Of a stretch of DNA of 64,000 bases, positions 1 to 8,709 are shown piece by piece (positions within the stretch are counted from its first letter, which is position 1; the number at the start of each line of letters is the position of its first letter). Under the pieces are notes generated by a model, which saw only the letters and a program-made list of their open reading frames with translations, did not search any database and was not told where the DNA came from. The stretch is from NCBI RefSeq assembly GCF_002531935.1, contig NZ_NWSV01000001.1:186001-250000 (forward strand). Direction: 5' to 3'. The translations under genes were made by a program, and so were the position numbers. Source of the stretch: Rhizobium chutanense. Its GTDB lineage: Bacteria > Pseudomonadota > Alphaproteobacteria > Rhizobiales > Rhizobiaceae.

Positions 1-222
1 AACCGAACCGGTGACGAGGATGAGCAGCAGCGACGGCAGGAACTGTACCAGCCCGATCAGACCGAGATAGATCGCCTTGCCGGTCTGGTCGTACATCTGC
101 CAGCCGACGGCGACGCTGACGATCTGCTGCGAGAAGGACAGCAGGAAACGCGCAAAGAAAAAGCGCGTGTAAGACGAGTGCCGGAACGCGGCAAAACGGT
201 CTCCGGTGGGCGAAAACGACAT
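1..222 (-). CDS. MFS family transporter, N-terminal fragment (cut by window edge)
   Basis: The frame runs to the window edge from an ATG at complement 222, so only the first 74 residues are visible. They begin MSFSPTGDRFAAFRHSSYTR and continue into two hydrophobic stretches separated by a short loop containing GWQMYDQTGKAIYLG. That pattern fits TM1, loop and TM2 of MFS exporters of the EntS / MFS-3 type in the inner membrane. The substrate cannot be told. The gene is divergent from yggT, with about 140 bases between the two starts. Confidence 0.7.
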   Translation of the reverse strand, partial: MSFSPTGDRFAAFRHSSYTRFFFARFLLSFSQQIVSVAVGWQMYDQTGKAIYLGLIGLVQFLPSLLLILVTGSV

Positions 223-362
223 GGGTGTTGTCCGAGGAGACGGGCGCCGCAACAGCTGCAAAGCCGCCCGTTAAACATGATTCACCGTGCGTCTCCACAC
301 GGCACTTGCCCGTTTAGTCGCCAATGTCTACATGTCTGTCAACAACGAATTTGGAGACGGTG

Positions 363-677
363 ATGGCAGGGATTTTTCAAGCCATATTTACAATCCTCAA
401 TATGGCTTTGAACATTTATTGGTGGGTGATCATTTTCAGCGCCGTTTTCTCGTGGCTGTATGCATTCAATGTCATCAATTCGCACAACCAGTTTGTGAAC
501 CAGTTAGGCATGTTCTTCTACAATGCGACCGAGCCCGCGCTCCGGCCGATACGCCGCTTTATGCCCAATCTGGGCGGCATCGACATCTCGCCAATCATTC
601 TGCTGCTGATCCTCGCCTTCATACAGATGATCCTGAACGATCCGATCAAGCCCTTCATCTACTCGCTGGTCGCTTGA
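363..677 (+). CDS. YggT family integral membrane protein
   Basis: Small inner-membrane protein of about 104 residues with two hydrophobic segments (near residues 5-30 and 75-100) separated by a polar stretch containing [15 protein letters not shown], the signature of the YggT family. The biochemical role of the family is not established; members have been linked to osmotic tolerance and cell division. The ATG at 363 is preferred over upstream in-frame codons because a GGAG sequence lies just before it. The stop overlaps the TTG start of the next gene, indicating translational coupling. Confidence 0.85.
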   Translation: MAGIFQAIFTILNMALNIYWWVIIFSAVFSWLYAFNVINSHNQFVNQLGMFFYNATEPALRPIRRFMPNLGGIDISPIILLLILAFIQMILNDPIKPFIYSLVA

Positions 678-985
678 GCCGTCCCTGGAGCCTTTTCGGC
701 GATCATCTGCGCCTCGCCGTCCGGCTGATGCCGAATGGCGGGCGTGATGCGATCGATGGCATTGAGGTCGATGGCGAGGGCAAAACGCACCTGAAGGCCC
801 GCGTCACATCGGTCCCGGAAAAGGGCAAGGCCAACAAGGCCCTCATCCTTCTCGTCGCCCAATCGCTGCGCATCGCCAAATCCAGCATCAGCCTCGTCTC
901 CGGCGACACCGCGCGCAAAAAAATCCTCCGGATCGAAGGCGACCCGGAGGATTTGGCAAAAAAGCTCGAAACGCTTTTCGGCTGA
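674..985 (+). CDS. UPF0235 / DUF167 family protein
   Basis: Product of about 103 residues containing [13 protein letters not shown] and [15 protein letters not shown], the conserved core of UPF0235 (DUF167, YggU) proteins. These are small cytoplasmic alpha/beta proteins of unknown function, often encoded next to yggT as here. The likely start is a TTG at 674 whose bases overlap the yggT stop (TTGA arrangement). No ATG exists that would keep the conserved N-terminal segment [17 protein letters not shown]. The gene is convergent with ppa, with only four bases between them. Confidence 0.85.
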   Translation: MSRPWSLFGDHLRLAVRLMPNGGRDAIDGIEVDGEGKTHLKARVTSVPEKGKANKALILLVAQSLRIAKSSISLVSGDTARKKILRIEGDPEDLAKKLETLFG

Positions 986-989
986 ATAA

Positions 990-1526
990 TCAGCCCTTCG
1001 TCGTCTTGGCGCGCTCGACCGCCTCAAGAATGAGCTGGCCGGCTTCCTTGGAATCGCCCCAGCCGTAGATCTTAACCCACTTGCCGGGCTCCAGATCCTT
1101 GTAGTGCTCAAAGAAGTGCTCGATCTGCTTCAGTGTGATTTCCGGAAGATCGGTGTAATCCTTCACCTTCTCGTAGCGCAGCGTCAGCTTCGGCGACGGC
1201 ACAGCGATGATCTTCTCGTCCTTGCCGGAATTGTCTTCCATCTTCAGGACGCCGATCGGGCGCACATTGATGACGCAGCCAGGAACCAGCGGGCGGGTGC
1301 TGGCGATCAGGACGTCGATCGGGTCGCCGTCTTCCGACAGCGTGTGCGGCACGAAACCGTAATTGCCCGGATAGGTCATCGGCGTATAGAGGAAACGATC
1401 GACCACCAGCGTACCGGCTTCCTTGTCCATCTCATACTTGATGGGATGGCCGCCAACTGGAACCTCGACGATAACGTTGACGTCCTCAGGTGGGTTATTA
1501 CCGATTGAAATGGCATCGATGCGCAT
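990..1526 (-). CDS. ppa: inorganic pyrophosphatase, family I
   Basis: Soluble inorganic pyrophosphatase (178 residues), which hydrolyses pyrophosphate from biosynthetic reactions to two phosphates. The family I active-site regions are visible: [10 protein letters not shown], the YPGNYGFVP substrate-binding segment, and [10 protein letters not shown] with its metal-binding aspartates. Length matches bacterial hexameric enzymes. The start at [10 protein letters not shown] is chosen because upstream codons lack conservation and a run of purines precedes this ATG. The gene stands alone, convergent with UPF0235. Confidence 0.95.
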   Translation of the reverse strand: MRIDAISIGNNPPEDVNVIVEVPVGGHPIKYEMDKEAGTLVVDRFLYTPMTYPGNYGFVPHTLSEDGDPIDVLIASTRPLVPGCVINVRPIGVLKMEDNSGKDEKIIAVPSPKLTLRYEKVKDYTDLPEITLKQIEHFFEHYKDLEPGKWVKIYGWGDSKEAGQLILEAVERAKTTKG

Positions 1527-1674
1527 AGGAAACTCCCGCGAAGTTGAATTGCTCGCAGCCAGATAATCAGTTTCATGTGGCAACGCAACATTGGAGATCA
1601 CCAATGCGTGATGGCACCGGCGCAAAGAGGTCAAATCTTTGGAATGGGCGATCGGCCCACGTCGACCAAACCGG

Positions 1675-2181
1675 TCAGTTCCAGATGAAGCCGATCTTCT
1701 TCAACTGCTTATGGTCGAAATTCTCCATGCCTTCGCAGAAATCGACACCGCCGTGATTGCGGTAGAAGCGGCCGGCGGTCTCGTTTTCCTCGAGGCACCA
1801 GACGACCAGCCCCTTGCAGCCGAGCGACTTCAGCAACCGCCGCGCCTCGCCGAACAGCATTCTGCCGAGGCCGATACCCTGATATTCGGGGCGAAGGTAA
1901 AGCTCGTAAATCTCGCCTTCCTGCGGCAGAGCGCGGGCGCGATTGAGGCCGAGCGTGGCGTAGCCGGCAACCGTTCCGGCAACATCGAGAACCAGCAGCG
2001 TTGCCGGTCCGCGGGTCGCCTTGCGCCACCAGTTTTCGCCGCGCCGCTCGATCATCTGCGTCAGCGCCCGATGCGGAATGATGCCCGCATAGGTATGCTG
2101 CCAGGCGAGCCTGTGGGTTTCCGATATGGCCCGGGCATCGTGCGGTTCGGCCCGCCGGACATCGATCGACAACGTCTTCAT
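1675..2181 (-). CDS. GNAT family N-acetyltransferase
   Basis: Protein of about 168 residues with the GNAT fold. The acetyl-CoA-binding motif A reads [17 protein letters not shown], preceded by the EIYELYLRP beta-strand and followed by [20 protein letters not shown] (motif B). The substrate is unknown. The N-terminal region [26 protein letters not shown] is typical of small-molecule GNATs. The start at [13 protein letters not shown] is chosen because it begins the GNAT domain. A perfect CtrA-type site lies about 100 bases upstream (2280-2295), so cell-cycle control is possible. Confidence 0.8.
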   Translation of the reverse strand: MKTLSIDVRRAEPHDARAISETHRLAWQHTYAGIIPHRALTQMIERRGENWWRKATRGPATLLVLDVAGTVAGYATLGLNRARALPQEGEIYELYLRPEYQGIGLGRMLFGEARRLLKSLGCKGLVVWCLEENETAGRFYRNHGGVDFCEGMENFDHKQLKKIGFIWN

Positions 2182-2279
2182 AACGTTTACTCTGGTCCTG
2201 CCAAAGGCAATTAACCATATGCGGCCAGCGCATCGTGATCGATTGCCCACAGACTTGATATGTGGACGACAGATAAATT

Positions 2280-2295
2280 TTAACGCTTTTTTAAC
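2280..2295. promoter_or_regulatory. CtrA-type binding site (TTAA-N7-TTAAC)
   Basis: The sequence matches the full CtrA consensus exactly: TTAA at 2280-2283, seven bases, TTAAC at 2291-2295. It lies between the typA terminator and the start of the GNAT gene, about 100 bases upstream of the latter. Control of the GNAT gene is inferred from position only. Confidence 0.5.
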
Positions 2296-2329
2296 GATTG
2301 TCACAAGTCGGAATCAGCGCAGCGCACAA

Positions 2330-2359
2330 TAAAAAACCCCGGCTCGAAGACCGGGGTTT
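2330..2359 (-). terminator. Rho-independent terminator of typA
   Basis: Perfect stem AAACCCCGG / CCGGGGTTT (2334-2342 with 2351-2359) and an eight-base loop. Read on the minus strand it is followed by a T run, immediately after the typA stop. Confidence 0.85.
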
Positions 2360-2379
2360 GAAATGATCTTTCCGAGCGC

Positions 2380-4200
2380 TCAGAGAGCCGCTTTGGACTT
2401 CTCGAAACGCTTGCGATCGTTGGCGTCGAGATACATCTTGCGCAGACGAATGTTCTTCGGCGTCACTTCCATCAGCTCGTCGTCCTGGATCCAGGAGAGA
2501 GCACGATCGAGCGTCATGCGGATCGGCGGGGTCAGCTTCACCGCTTCGTCCTTGCCGGCAGCGCGGATGTTGGTGAGCTGCTTGCCCTTCAGCACGTTGA
2601 CCTCAAGGTCGTTGTCGCGCGAATGGATGCCGATAATCATGCCGGCATAGACCTTTTCGCCCGGCTCGATGATCATCGGGCCGCGATCTTCCAGGTTGAA
2701 CATCGCATAGGCGACGGCTTCGCCGGAAGCGTTGGCGAGCAGCACGCCGTTGACGCGGCCACCGATCACACCCTTGTAGGGCTGGTAGTCGTGGAACAGG
2801 CGGTTCATGATCGCCGTGCCGCGCGTGTCGGTCAGCAGTTCCGACTGGTAGCCGATCAGGCCACGGGTCGGTGCATAGAAACGCAGGCGAAGACGGTTGC
2901 CGCCCGACGGACGCAGCTCGACCATTTCGGCCTTGCGCTCGGACATCTTCTGCACGACGACACCGGAATGTTCTTCGTCGACGTCGACGACGACTTCTTC
3001 GATCGGCTCGAGAAGCTGGCCGCTTTCATCCTTGTGCATCACGACGCGCGGACGCGACACGGCAAGCTCGAAGCCTTCGCGACGCATGGTTTCGATGAGA
3101 ACGGCGAGCTGAAGTTCGCCGCGGCCGGAGACGTAGAACGAATCCTTGCCTTCGGCTTCTTCGATCTTCAGGGCGACGTTGCCTTCTGCTTCCTTGAACA
3201 GACGGTCGCGGATGACGCGTGAGGTCACCTTGTCGCCTTCGGTGCCCGCCAGTGGGCTGTCGTTGACGATGAAGGACATGGTGACCGTCGGCGGGTCGAT
3301 CGGCTGTGCCTTCATGGCTTCCGAGACGGCCGGATCGCAGAAGGTATCGGCGACGGTCCCCTTGGAGAGGCCGGCGATCGCGACGATGTCGCCTGCGTGC
3401 GCTTCTTCGATCGCCGTGCGCTCAATGCCGCGGAAGGCGAGGATCTTGGAGATACGGCCGGTTTCGATCAGCTTGCCATCCTGGCCGAGAACCTTGACGG
3501 CCTGGTTCGGCTTGATCGAGCCCGAGGCGATGCGGCCGGTGATGATACGGCCGAGGAAGGGGTTGGCTTCGAGGATCGTGCCGATCATGCGGAACGGGCC
3601 TTCTTCGACCGTCGGCTCCGGAACATGCTTGAGCACCAGGTCGAGAAGCGGCGCAAGACCCTCATCCTTCGGGCCTTCCGGATTGACGTTCATCCAGCCG
3701 TCGCGGCCGGAACCGTAGAGGATCGGGAAGTCGAGCTGCTCGTCGGTCGCGTCGAGATTGGCAAAGAGGTCGAAGACTTCGTTGATGACTTCTTCGTGGC
3801 GGCCGTCGGGACGGTCGATCTTGTTGATCGCGACGATCGGGCGAAGGCCGACCTTCAGCGCCTTGCCGACGACGAACTTGGTCTGCGGCATCGGGCCTTC
3901 GGATGCATCGACGAGAACGATCGCGCCATCCACCATCGAGAGAATGCGCTCGACCTCACCGCCGAAGTCGGCGTGGCCGGGGGTGTCGACGATGTTGATG
4001 CGGACACCCTTCCATTCGACCGACGTCGCCTTGGCGAGAATGGTGATGCCGCGTTCTTTTTCGAGATCATTCGAGTCCATCACGCGTTCGGCGACGCGCT
4101 GATTTTCGCGGAACGAGCCGGACTGCTTGAGAAGCTCATCCACCAGGGTCGTCTTGCCATGGTCAACGTGCGCGATGATCGCGATATTGCGAAGTGCCAT
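2380..4200 (-). CDS. typA: translational GTPase TypA/BipA
   Basis: Ribosome-associated GTPase of the EF-G family (606 residues, full length) that helps ribosome assembly and stress adaptation. The G domain is intact: AHVDHGKTT (G1, residues 10-18), ERGITI (G2), [11 protein letters not shown] (G3) and NKIDRPD (G4). Domains II, III and V follow, with the BipA-specific C-terminus holding [16 protein letters not shown] and [17 protein letters not shown]. It is a single-gene unit with its own terminator. The start is the ATG adjoining [15 protein letters not shown]. Confidence 0.97.
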   Translation of the reverse strand: MALRNIAIIAHVDHGKTTLVDELLKQSGSFRENQRVAERVMDSNDLEKERGITILAKATSVEWKGVRINIVDTPGHADFGGEVERILSMVDGAIVLVDASEGPMPQTKFVVGKALKVGLRPIVAINKIDRPDGRHEEVINEVFDLFANLDATDEQLDFPILYGSGRDGWMNVNPEGPKDEGLAPLLDLVLKHVPEPTVEEGPFRMIGTILEANPFLGRIITGRIASGSIKPNQAVKVLGQDGKLIETGRISKILAFRGIERTAIEEAHAGDIVAIAGLSKGTVADTFCDPAVSEAMKAQPIDPPTVTMSFIVNDSPLAGTEGDKVTSRVIRDRLFKEAEGNVALKIEEAEGKDSFYVSGRGELQLAVLIETMRREGFELAVSRPRVVMHKDESGQLLEPIEEVVVDVDEEHSGVVVQKMSERKAEMVELRPSGGNRLRLRFYAPTRGLIGYQSELLTDTRGTAIMNRLFHDYQPYKGVIGGRVNGVLLANASGEAVAYAMFNLEDRGPMIIEPGEKVYAGMIIGIHSRDNDLEVNVLKGKQLTNIRAAGKDEAVKLTPPIRMTLDRALSWIQDDELMEVTPKNIRLRKMYLDANDRKRFEKSKAAL

Positions 4201-4358
4201 TTGTGAAATCTCTGAGGCTGGGGCGCTACGCTCTTGAGGACGCGCCTATTAGTTTGGGGCGTCCATACAGTTTTTTTTGCGCTTGCGAAAGGGGGGAACG
4301 CGCAAAAGCTGCGGCAGGGCCATCGCCCCGCCGCATGATAGCGTGTCATCAAATTGTC

Positions 4359-6446
4359 TTAGGCATCGCTGCCTGTCAATTCCTCGAAGGTCGAAAGTCC
4401 CTTTTTCACAAGCATCGCATTCGGGCTCGGCAGCTTGCCGCGGAAGGCCTTGTAGGCATCCTCCGGATCGACCGAGCCGCCGACGGAATAGATGTTTTCC
4501 CTAAGCTTGCGCGCCATTTCGCCATTGAAGGCGTCGCCCGTCTCCTCGAAGGCGGCGAAGGCGTCGGCGTCGAGCACCTCCGACCACATATAGGAGTAAT
4601 AACCGGCCGAATAACCGCCGGAAAAGATGTGCTGGAAGTGCGGCGTCGCATGGCGCATGACGATCGATTTCGGCATGCCGATCTCAGCCAGCACCTCCGC
4701 CTGCACCGCCATCGGGTTCTCGACGGTCGTTCTCGTGTGAAACGCCATGTCGACAAGCGCCGACGAGGTGAACTCGACGGTGTTGAAGCCGGCATTGAAG
4801 GTGCGGGCGGCGAGCACCTTGTCGAGCAGAGCCTGCGGCATCGGCTCGCCGGTTTCGACGTGCACGGCGTAGCGCTTCAGGATAGCGGGAACCGTCAGCC
4901 AGTGCTCGTAGAGCTGCGACGGCAGCTCGACGAAATCGCGCGACACGCCGGTGCCGGAGACCGAGGGGTAGGTGACGTTCGACAGCATGCCGTGCAGCGC
5001 GTGGCCGAATTCGTGGAACAGCGTGCGCGCATCGTCGAGCGACAGCAGCGCCGGCTTGCCTTCCGCCGGCTTGGCGAAGTTGCAGACATTGTAGATGATC
5101 GGCAGTTCGCCGTGGCGGCCGTTCTTCAGTTCCAGCTTGTGCTGCGATTGCAGCGAGCTCATCCAGGCGCCGGAGCGTTTCGAGCCGCGGGCGAAATAAT
5201 CACCGAGGAACAGGGCAACCAGCCGGTCCTCGCGGTCCCTGATTTCGAACACTCGGACATCCGGATGATAGGCGGCCACACCCTTCTTTTCGACGGCGCG
5301 GATGCCGAACAGCCGGCCGGCCACATCGAAGCAGGCCTCGACGATCTTCTCGAGCTGCAGATAGGGCTTGAGCTCAGCTTCGGAGAAGTCGAACTTCCGC
5401 GCCCGGATCTTTTCGGCGTAGTGGCGCCAGTCCCAGGGCATCACATCATGGTTCCGGCCTTCCTCGGCGATCAGCGCCGAGATATCGGCTTCCTCCTCGC
5501 CGGCGCGCTTCACCGCCCGCGCCCACACGGCTTTCAGCAGGTCGTTCACCGCACCCGCCGTCTTCGCCATGGTGTTGTCGAGCTTCAGCTCGGCAAAATT
5601 GCGGTAACCGAGCAGCGTCGCCACCTGATGGCGCAGCGCCAGCGTTTCCTTGATGACGGCGCGGTTGTCCGTCTCCCCGTCATTTTCGCCGCGCGCCACC
5701 CACGCCTTGAAAGCCTGCTCACGCAGATCGCGGCGCTCCGAGAAGGTCAGGAATGGCTCGATGATCGAGCGTGACAGCGTTACCGCATATTTGCCCTCTT
5801 CGCCGCGTTCACGCGCCGCCGCCGCCATTGCGTCGCGAAGGAATTCCGGCAGCCCATCGAGCTCGGCGCCATCGGCAAGCGTGAGCGCCCAGGCCGTCTC
5901 GTCGGCCAGCACGTTCTGGCCGAATTGCGTCCCGAGGCCGGCAAGCTTTTCATTGATCGCCGCGAGCTTCTCCTGCTCGGCCTTCTCAAGCTTGGCGCCC
6001 GACTTGACGAAGCCTTTCCAGTGGCGCTCCAGCACGCGTGTCTGTTCGAGCGTCAGGCCAAGGCTCTCGCGCTTTTCCCAGAGGGCATCGATGCGGGCAA
6101 AAAGCGCCGCATTCATCCCGATCTTCGAATAGTGGCGCGACATCTTCGGCGAGATCTCCCGCTCCAGCGCCTGGATCACGTCATTGGTATGGGCGCCCGC
6201 CTTGTTCCAGAACAGCGCCGAAACACGCGACAGCGCATCGCCGGCGATCTCCAGCGCCACGACCGTATTGTCGAATGTCGGCGCATGGCCATTGGCGGCG
6301 ATTTCGTCGATCTCCGCTTCATGGGCGGCAAGCGCCGCGTCGAAGGCGGCGGCAAAATCGCCGTCGTCGACAGCATCGAAACGCGGCAGGCCATGAAGAC
6401 CGTCCCAGTTGACCAGCGCCGGATTGACATTGCGGGGAGAAGACAT
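4359..6446 (-). CDS. M3 family zinc oligopeptidase (OpdA/Dcp-like)
   Basis: Cytoplasmic thimet-oligopeptidase-family metallopeptidase of about 695 residues that degrades short peptides. The zinc motif HEFGHALHG sits near residue 480 within ARTLFHEFGHALHGML. The downstream conserved segments FVELPSQLYEHW and FSGGYSAGYYSYMWSEV, containing the substrate-binding Tyr/His cluster, are also present. It could be oligopeptidase A (prlC) or dipeptidyl carboxypeptidase (dcp); the sequence alone does not decide. The start at MSSPRNVNPAL (complement 6446) is preferred to a longer frame whose first 33 residues look non-coding. Confidence 0.92.
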   Translation of the reverse strand: MSSPRNVNPALVNWDGLHGLPRFDAVDDGDFAAAFDAALAAHEAEIDEIAANGHAPTFDNTVVALEIAGDALSRVSALFWNKAGAHTNDVIQALEREISPKMSRHYSKIGMNAALFARIDALWEKRESLGLTLEQTRVLERHWKGFVKSGAKLEKAEQEKLAAINEKLAGLGTQFGQNVLADETAWALTLADGAELDGLPEFLRDAMAAAARERGEEGKYAVTLSRSIIEPFLTFSERRDLREQAFKAWVARGENDGETDNRAVIKETLALRHQVATLLGYRNFAELKLDNTMAKTAGAVNDLLKAVWARAVKRAGEEEADISALIAEEGRNHDVMPWDWRHYAEKIRARKFDFSEAELKPYLQLEKIVEACFDVAGRLFGIRAVEKKGVAAYHPDVRVFEIRDREDRLVALFLGDYFARGSKRSGAWMSSLQSQHKLELKNGRHGELPIIYNVCNFAKPAEGKPALLSLDDARTLFHEFGHALHGMLSNVTYPSVSGTGVSRDFVELPSQLYEHWLTVPAILKRYAVHVETGEPMPQALLDKVLAARTFNAGFNTVEFTSSALVDMAFHTRTTVENPMAVQAEVLAEIGMPKSIVMRHATPHFQHIFSGGYSAGYYSYMWSEVLDADAFAAFEETGDAFNGEMARKLRENIYSVGGSVDPEDAYKAFRGKLPSPNAMLVKKGLSTFEELTGSDA

Positions 6447-6575
6447 CGGAGAAATTCCTTTTTGGCATGCAGGTGGATCGTCATATAGGAGAGCCGCCCT
6501 GGAATTGGTATGTTGCAGGCAAGCGCCTTTCGCCTCGCCCGCCAAATCTCGTGGACAAAAATTGACGCGCTCGAA

Positions 6576-6591
6576 TTAACCATTTGTTAAC
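6576..6591. promoter_or_regulatory. CtrA-type binding site (TTAA-N7-TTAAC)
   Basis: TTAA at 6576-6579, seven bases, TTAAC at 6587-6591: an exact match to the CtrA consensus. It sits in the divergent intergenic region, 65 bases upstream of the small unknown gene at 6656 and 130 bases upstream of the M3 peptidase start. Confidence 0.55.
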
Positions 6592-6655
6592 GATTGACGC
6601 GAATCACGCGCAGGCGCTAGTTTCCCGATATTCTTCCTGTAAGGGGACATGCGCC

Positions 6656-7087
6656 ATGGAAATTTTTTCTGTGCGGTCTTCTCAGAGTTTGCTATTTAAA
6701 AACAATCCTAATAACGCAAAAACTTCGAAGACCTCTGATATTGAAATCGAGACCAAAGCTCCGGCCCCGGCCTCATTCCAGATCGAAGACAATCTCGACG
6801 AAGGCCCCGATTTCACCGCGGTCAGCCCCGGAGAGCTGCGCAATTACGCACGCCAGAGCTTCGATAGCGGCCTGATCGATCAAAATACCTACGCCGCGAT
6901 CTCCGAACCGCTGCCGATGCATGCGATCGATCCGCTCGGCAACGTCATCGACCTCTCCAGCGTCACCGACGGCACCAGCTTCAATTTCCTCGATTATTAC
7001 AAGAGCCAACTGCAGGTCGCCATGTCGATCGGCGATCCCGACGAGGTTCAGACGCTGAATTCGATCGTCAATTTTCTGGATGGCTGA
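6656..7087 (+). CDS. hypothetical protein, rhizobial, possibly CtrA-controlled
   Basis: A 143-residue acidic soluble protein that I do not recognise. It has no signal peptide or membrane segment. The N-terminal 40 residues are polar and low in complexity (Asn, Lys, Ser, Thr rich; DNA noticeably A+T-richer than its neighbours). The remainder contains GELRNYARQSFDSGLIDQNT and a helix-forming C-terminus ending in NSIVNFLDG. An AAGGGG ribosome site precedes the ATG. A perfect CtrA-type site lies 65 bases upstream, hinting at cell-cycle or motility-related expression. It is convergent with the LysE gene; the two stop codons directly abut. Confidence 0.7.
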   Translation: MEIFSVRSSQSLLFKNNPNNAKTSKTSDIEIETKAPAPASFQIEDNLDEGPDFTAVSPGELRNYARQSFDSGLIDQNTYAAISEPLPMHAIDPLGNVIDLSSVTDGTSFNFLDYYKSQLQVAMSIGDPDEVQTLNSIVNFLDG

Positions 7088-7729
7088 TCAGGCCTTGCGC
7101 CAGCCGAGCAGGCCCGGTGTGGCGTGCCATAGGGCCTGGGCGGCAAAACCCATGAAGAGCACGCCGGAGCAACGCACGATCAAGCGCTCATGGGCGCGAT
7201 AGAAGCGCCGCACCGCGCCGGCGCCGATGACGCCGATCAGGATGATGTCGGCCGTGACGAAACCGACGAAGGACACGCCGAGCAACAGCGGTAACGCCTC
7301 GAAATCGAGCGCCCCGGCCGAGCCTGCGACCAGTGCGGTGAAGGTCGCGAGCGCCACCGGATAACCCTTCGGATTGGTGACGCCGAAGATCAGCCCACGG
7401 CGAAACGGCCGCTCGACCATCACCAGAGCCTGCCCTTCGGCTTTCGGCTTGGCATTGACGGCGCTCCAGCCGATCCAGGCGAGATAGAAACCGCAGGCAA
7501 GGCCGAGCAGGTCGAAGACGAAGGTTCCGATCGTCTTGGCCCCGACGATCGCGATCAGCGCCAGCGACGACCAGATAATATCCCCGACCAGATGCCCCAT
7601 CATGAAGAAGGCGCCGGCCTTGCGGCCCTGCCCGGCGCCGATGCCGAGCAACTGCAGGAAGGCGGGTCCGGGAATGAGCACGTAGAAGAGTGCTGCCAGA
7701 AAGGCACCGAAGACCAGGGACTGGGTCAT
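7088..7729 (-). CDS. LysE/RhtB family amino-acid exporter
   Basis: Inner-membrane exporter of about 213 residues with six predicted transmembrane helices. The N-terminal signature LIPGPAFLQLLGIGAGQGRK corresponds to the conserved PGP motif of the LysE superfamily, and the central FGVTNPKGYPVALATF corresponds to the NPK motif. Substrates of the family are amino acids or related metabolites; the actual one is unknown here. The start is MTQSLVFGAF (complement 7729). A second LysE-type gene is at 13838. Confidence 0.9.
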   Translation of the reverse strand: MTQSLVFGAFLAALFYVLIPGPAFLQLLGIGAGQGRKAGAFFMMGHLVGDIIWSSLALIAIVGAKTIGTFVFDLLGLACGFYLAWIGWSAVNAKPKAEGQALVMVERPFRRGLIFGVTNPKGYPVALATFTALVAGSAGALDFEALPLLLGVSFVGFVTADIILIGVIGAGAVRRFYRAHERLIVRCSGVLFMGFAAQALWHATPGLLGWRKA

Positions 7730-7867
7730 GAAAAGACTCCGGAGGATGATTTGGCAGACTAAGCGATCGCGGCCGTCCGTCAAGGGTGGCCTCGGTCAAG
7801 GCCGGCCACACCGCCACGAAAAGGGAGATGCCGCCGGCGGCGGTTTCGGGCCAAGCGCATATATCGC

Positions 7868-8536
7868 TCAAATTCTCCGATCGAACAGGGCAAACGGCGT
7901 CTTCAGCCGATACAGTGTCGTCGGCCGCCGCGCCCGCTCGGTCTGCCGTTTTTCGCCCTCGACCGTTTCGAGGAGGTCCAGATCGTTGATCTTGCGGCGA
8001 AAGGCGCTTTGATCGAGCCGTTCGCCCATCACCGTCTCATAGATTGCCTGCAGTTCCGACATGGTGAAAATCTCCGGAAGCAGTCTCGCCGGAATGCTCG
8101 AATAGGCGCCCTTGCCGCGCAACCGCTCCAGCGCCGCGGCGACGATCTCATTGTGGTCGAAAGGCAGCTTGCCGGCAGCCTCGGCCGGCCGCAATTCCAG
8201 AGGGCTCGTGCCGCCCGCAAGCGCTCCCTGCGGCACCAATGCAAAATAGGCGATCGATACCGACCAGTCGCGGGGGTCGCGGCGCGCCGAAGCGAAGGTC
8301 CCGAGCTGCTCGAAGAATATGCCCTCGAGCCCGGCCTTCGCCTTGAGGATGCGCCGCACGGCCGCCTCGGCATCGGCGTCCTCGTCCGTATGCACATAGC
8401 CACCGATCAGCGCCGGAACGCCGGCAAACGGCGCGGCGGAGCGCGGCAGCAGCGCCACGCACAGCCGTCCTTCGTGCAGCGTCAGCAGGACGATGTCGAC
8501 CGTCACGATCGGCCGTGCGAATTCAGCCTCTGCCAT
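7868..8536 (-). CDS. Nudix-fold transcriptional regulator with C-terminal winged helix (NrtR-like)
   Basis: A 222-residue protein: Nudix domain at residues 1 to about 140 (IVTVDIVLLTLHEGRLCVAL onwards) and a C-terminal winged-helix region (MSELQAIYETVMGERLDQSAFRRKI, then RRPTTLYRL). This is the architecture of NrtR-type regulators that sense ADP-ribose-like ligands. The Nudix box starts GGYVHTDED, but the REUxEE glutamates are replaced (RILKAK), so it is probably a sensor and not an enzyme. The start at 8536 is preferred because GGGGAG lies six bases upstream, whereas it touches the ATG at 8542. The gene is divergent from the VWA/PurA-like genes across an operator array at 8595-8632, which implies it controls them. 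Confidence 0.85.
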   Translation of the reverse strand: MAEAEFARPIVTVDIVLLTLHEGRLCVALLPRSAAPFAGVPALIGGYVHTDEDADAEAAVRRILKAKAGLEGIFFEQLGTFASARRDPRDWSVSIAYFALVPQGALAGGTSPLELRPAEAAGKLPFDHNEIVAAALERLRGKGAYSSIPARLLPEIFTMSELQAIYETVMGERLDQSAFRRKINDLDLLETVEGEKRQTERARRPTTLYRLKTPFALFDRRI

Positions 8537-8594
8537 CAGCATCTCCCCGCTTGCGTGTTCCGGCTCTCATAGCGGCCAATCATAAAAATAACAA

Positions 8595-8632
8595 TTTGCA
8601 AAACTCAACTTGCAAAGTGCAATTTGCAAGTT
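8595..8632. promoter_or_regulatory. candidate operator: TTGCAA repeats at 14-bp period with a 10-bp inverted repeat
   Basis: Three TTGCAA motifs start at 8596, 8610 and 8624, exactly 14 bases apart, with a related GTGCAA at 8617. Within them is a perfect inverted repeat, AACTTGCAAA (8607-8616) / TTTGCAAGTT (8623-8632), with a six-base spacer. The array lies in the divergent region between the Nudix regulator and the VWA gene, the expected place for an autoregulatory operator. Confidence 0.6.
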
Positions 8633-8709
8633 TATGCCATAAACATCGAAGCGGCAGGGGACAGACACCCAAGCCGGATCGCCAAAGCAAAACGCAAAGG
8701 AGTGACGCC

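Noticed and set aside
2623..3222. Plus-strand frames over typA (for example 199 codons at 2623-3222, 269 codons at 3397-4206)
   Set aside because: They are antisense to the well-conserved typA frame, have Arg/Asp-biased shadow composition and no family resemblance.
4194..5774. 526-codon plus-strand frame over the M3 peptidase
   Set aside because: It is antisense shadow of a conserved metallopeptidase and contains no recognisable domain.
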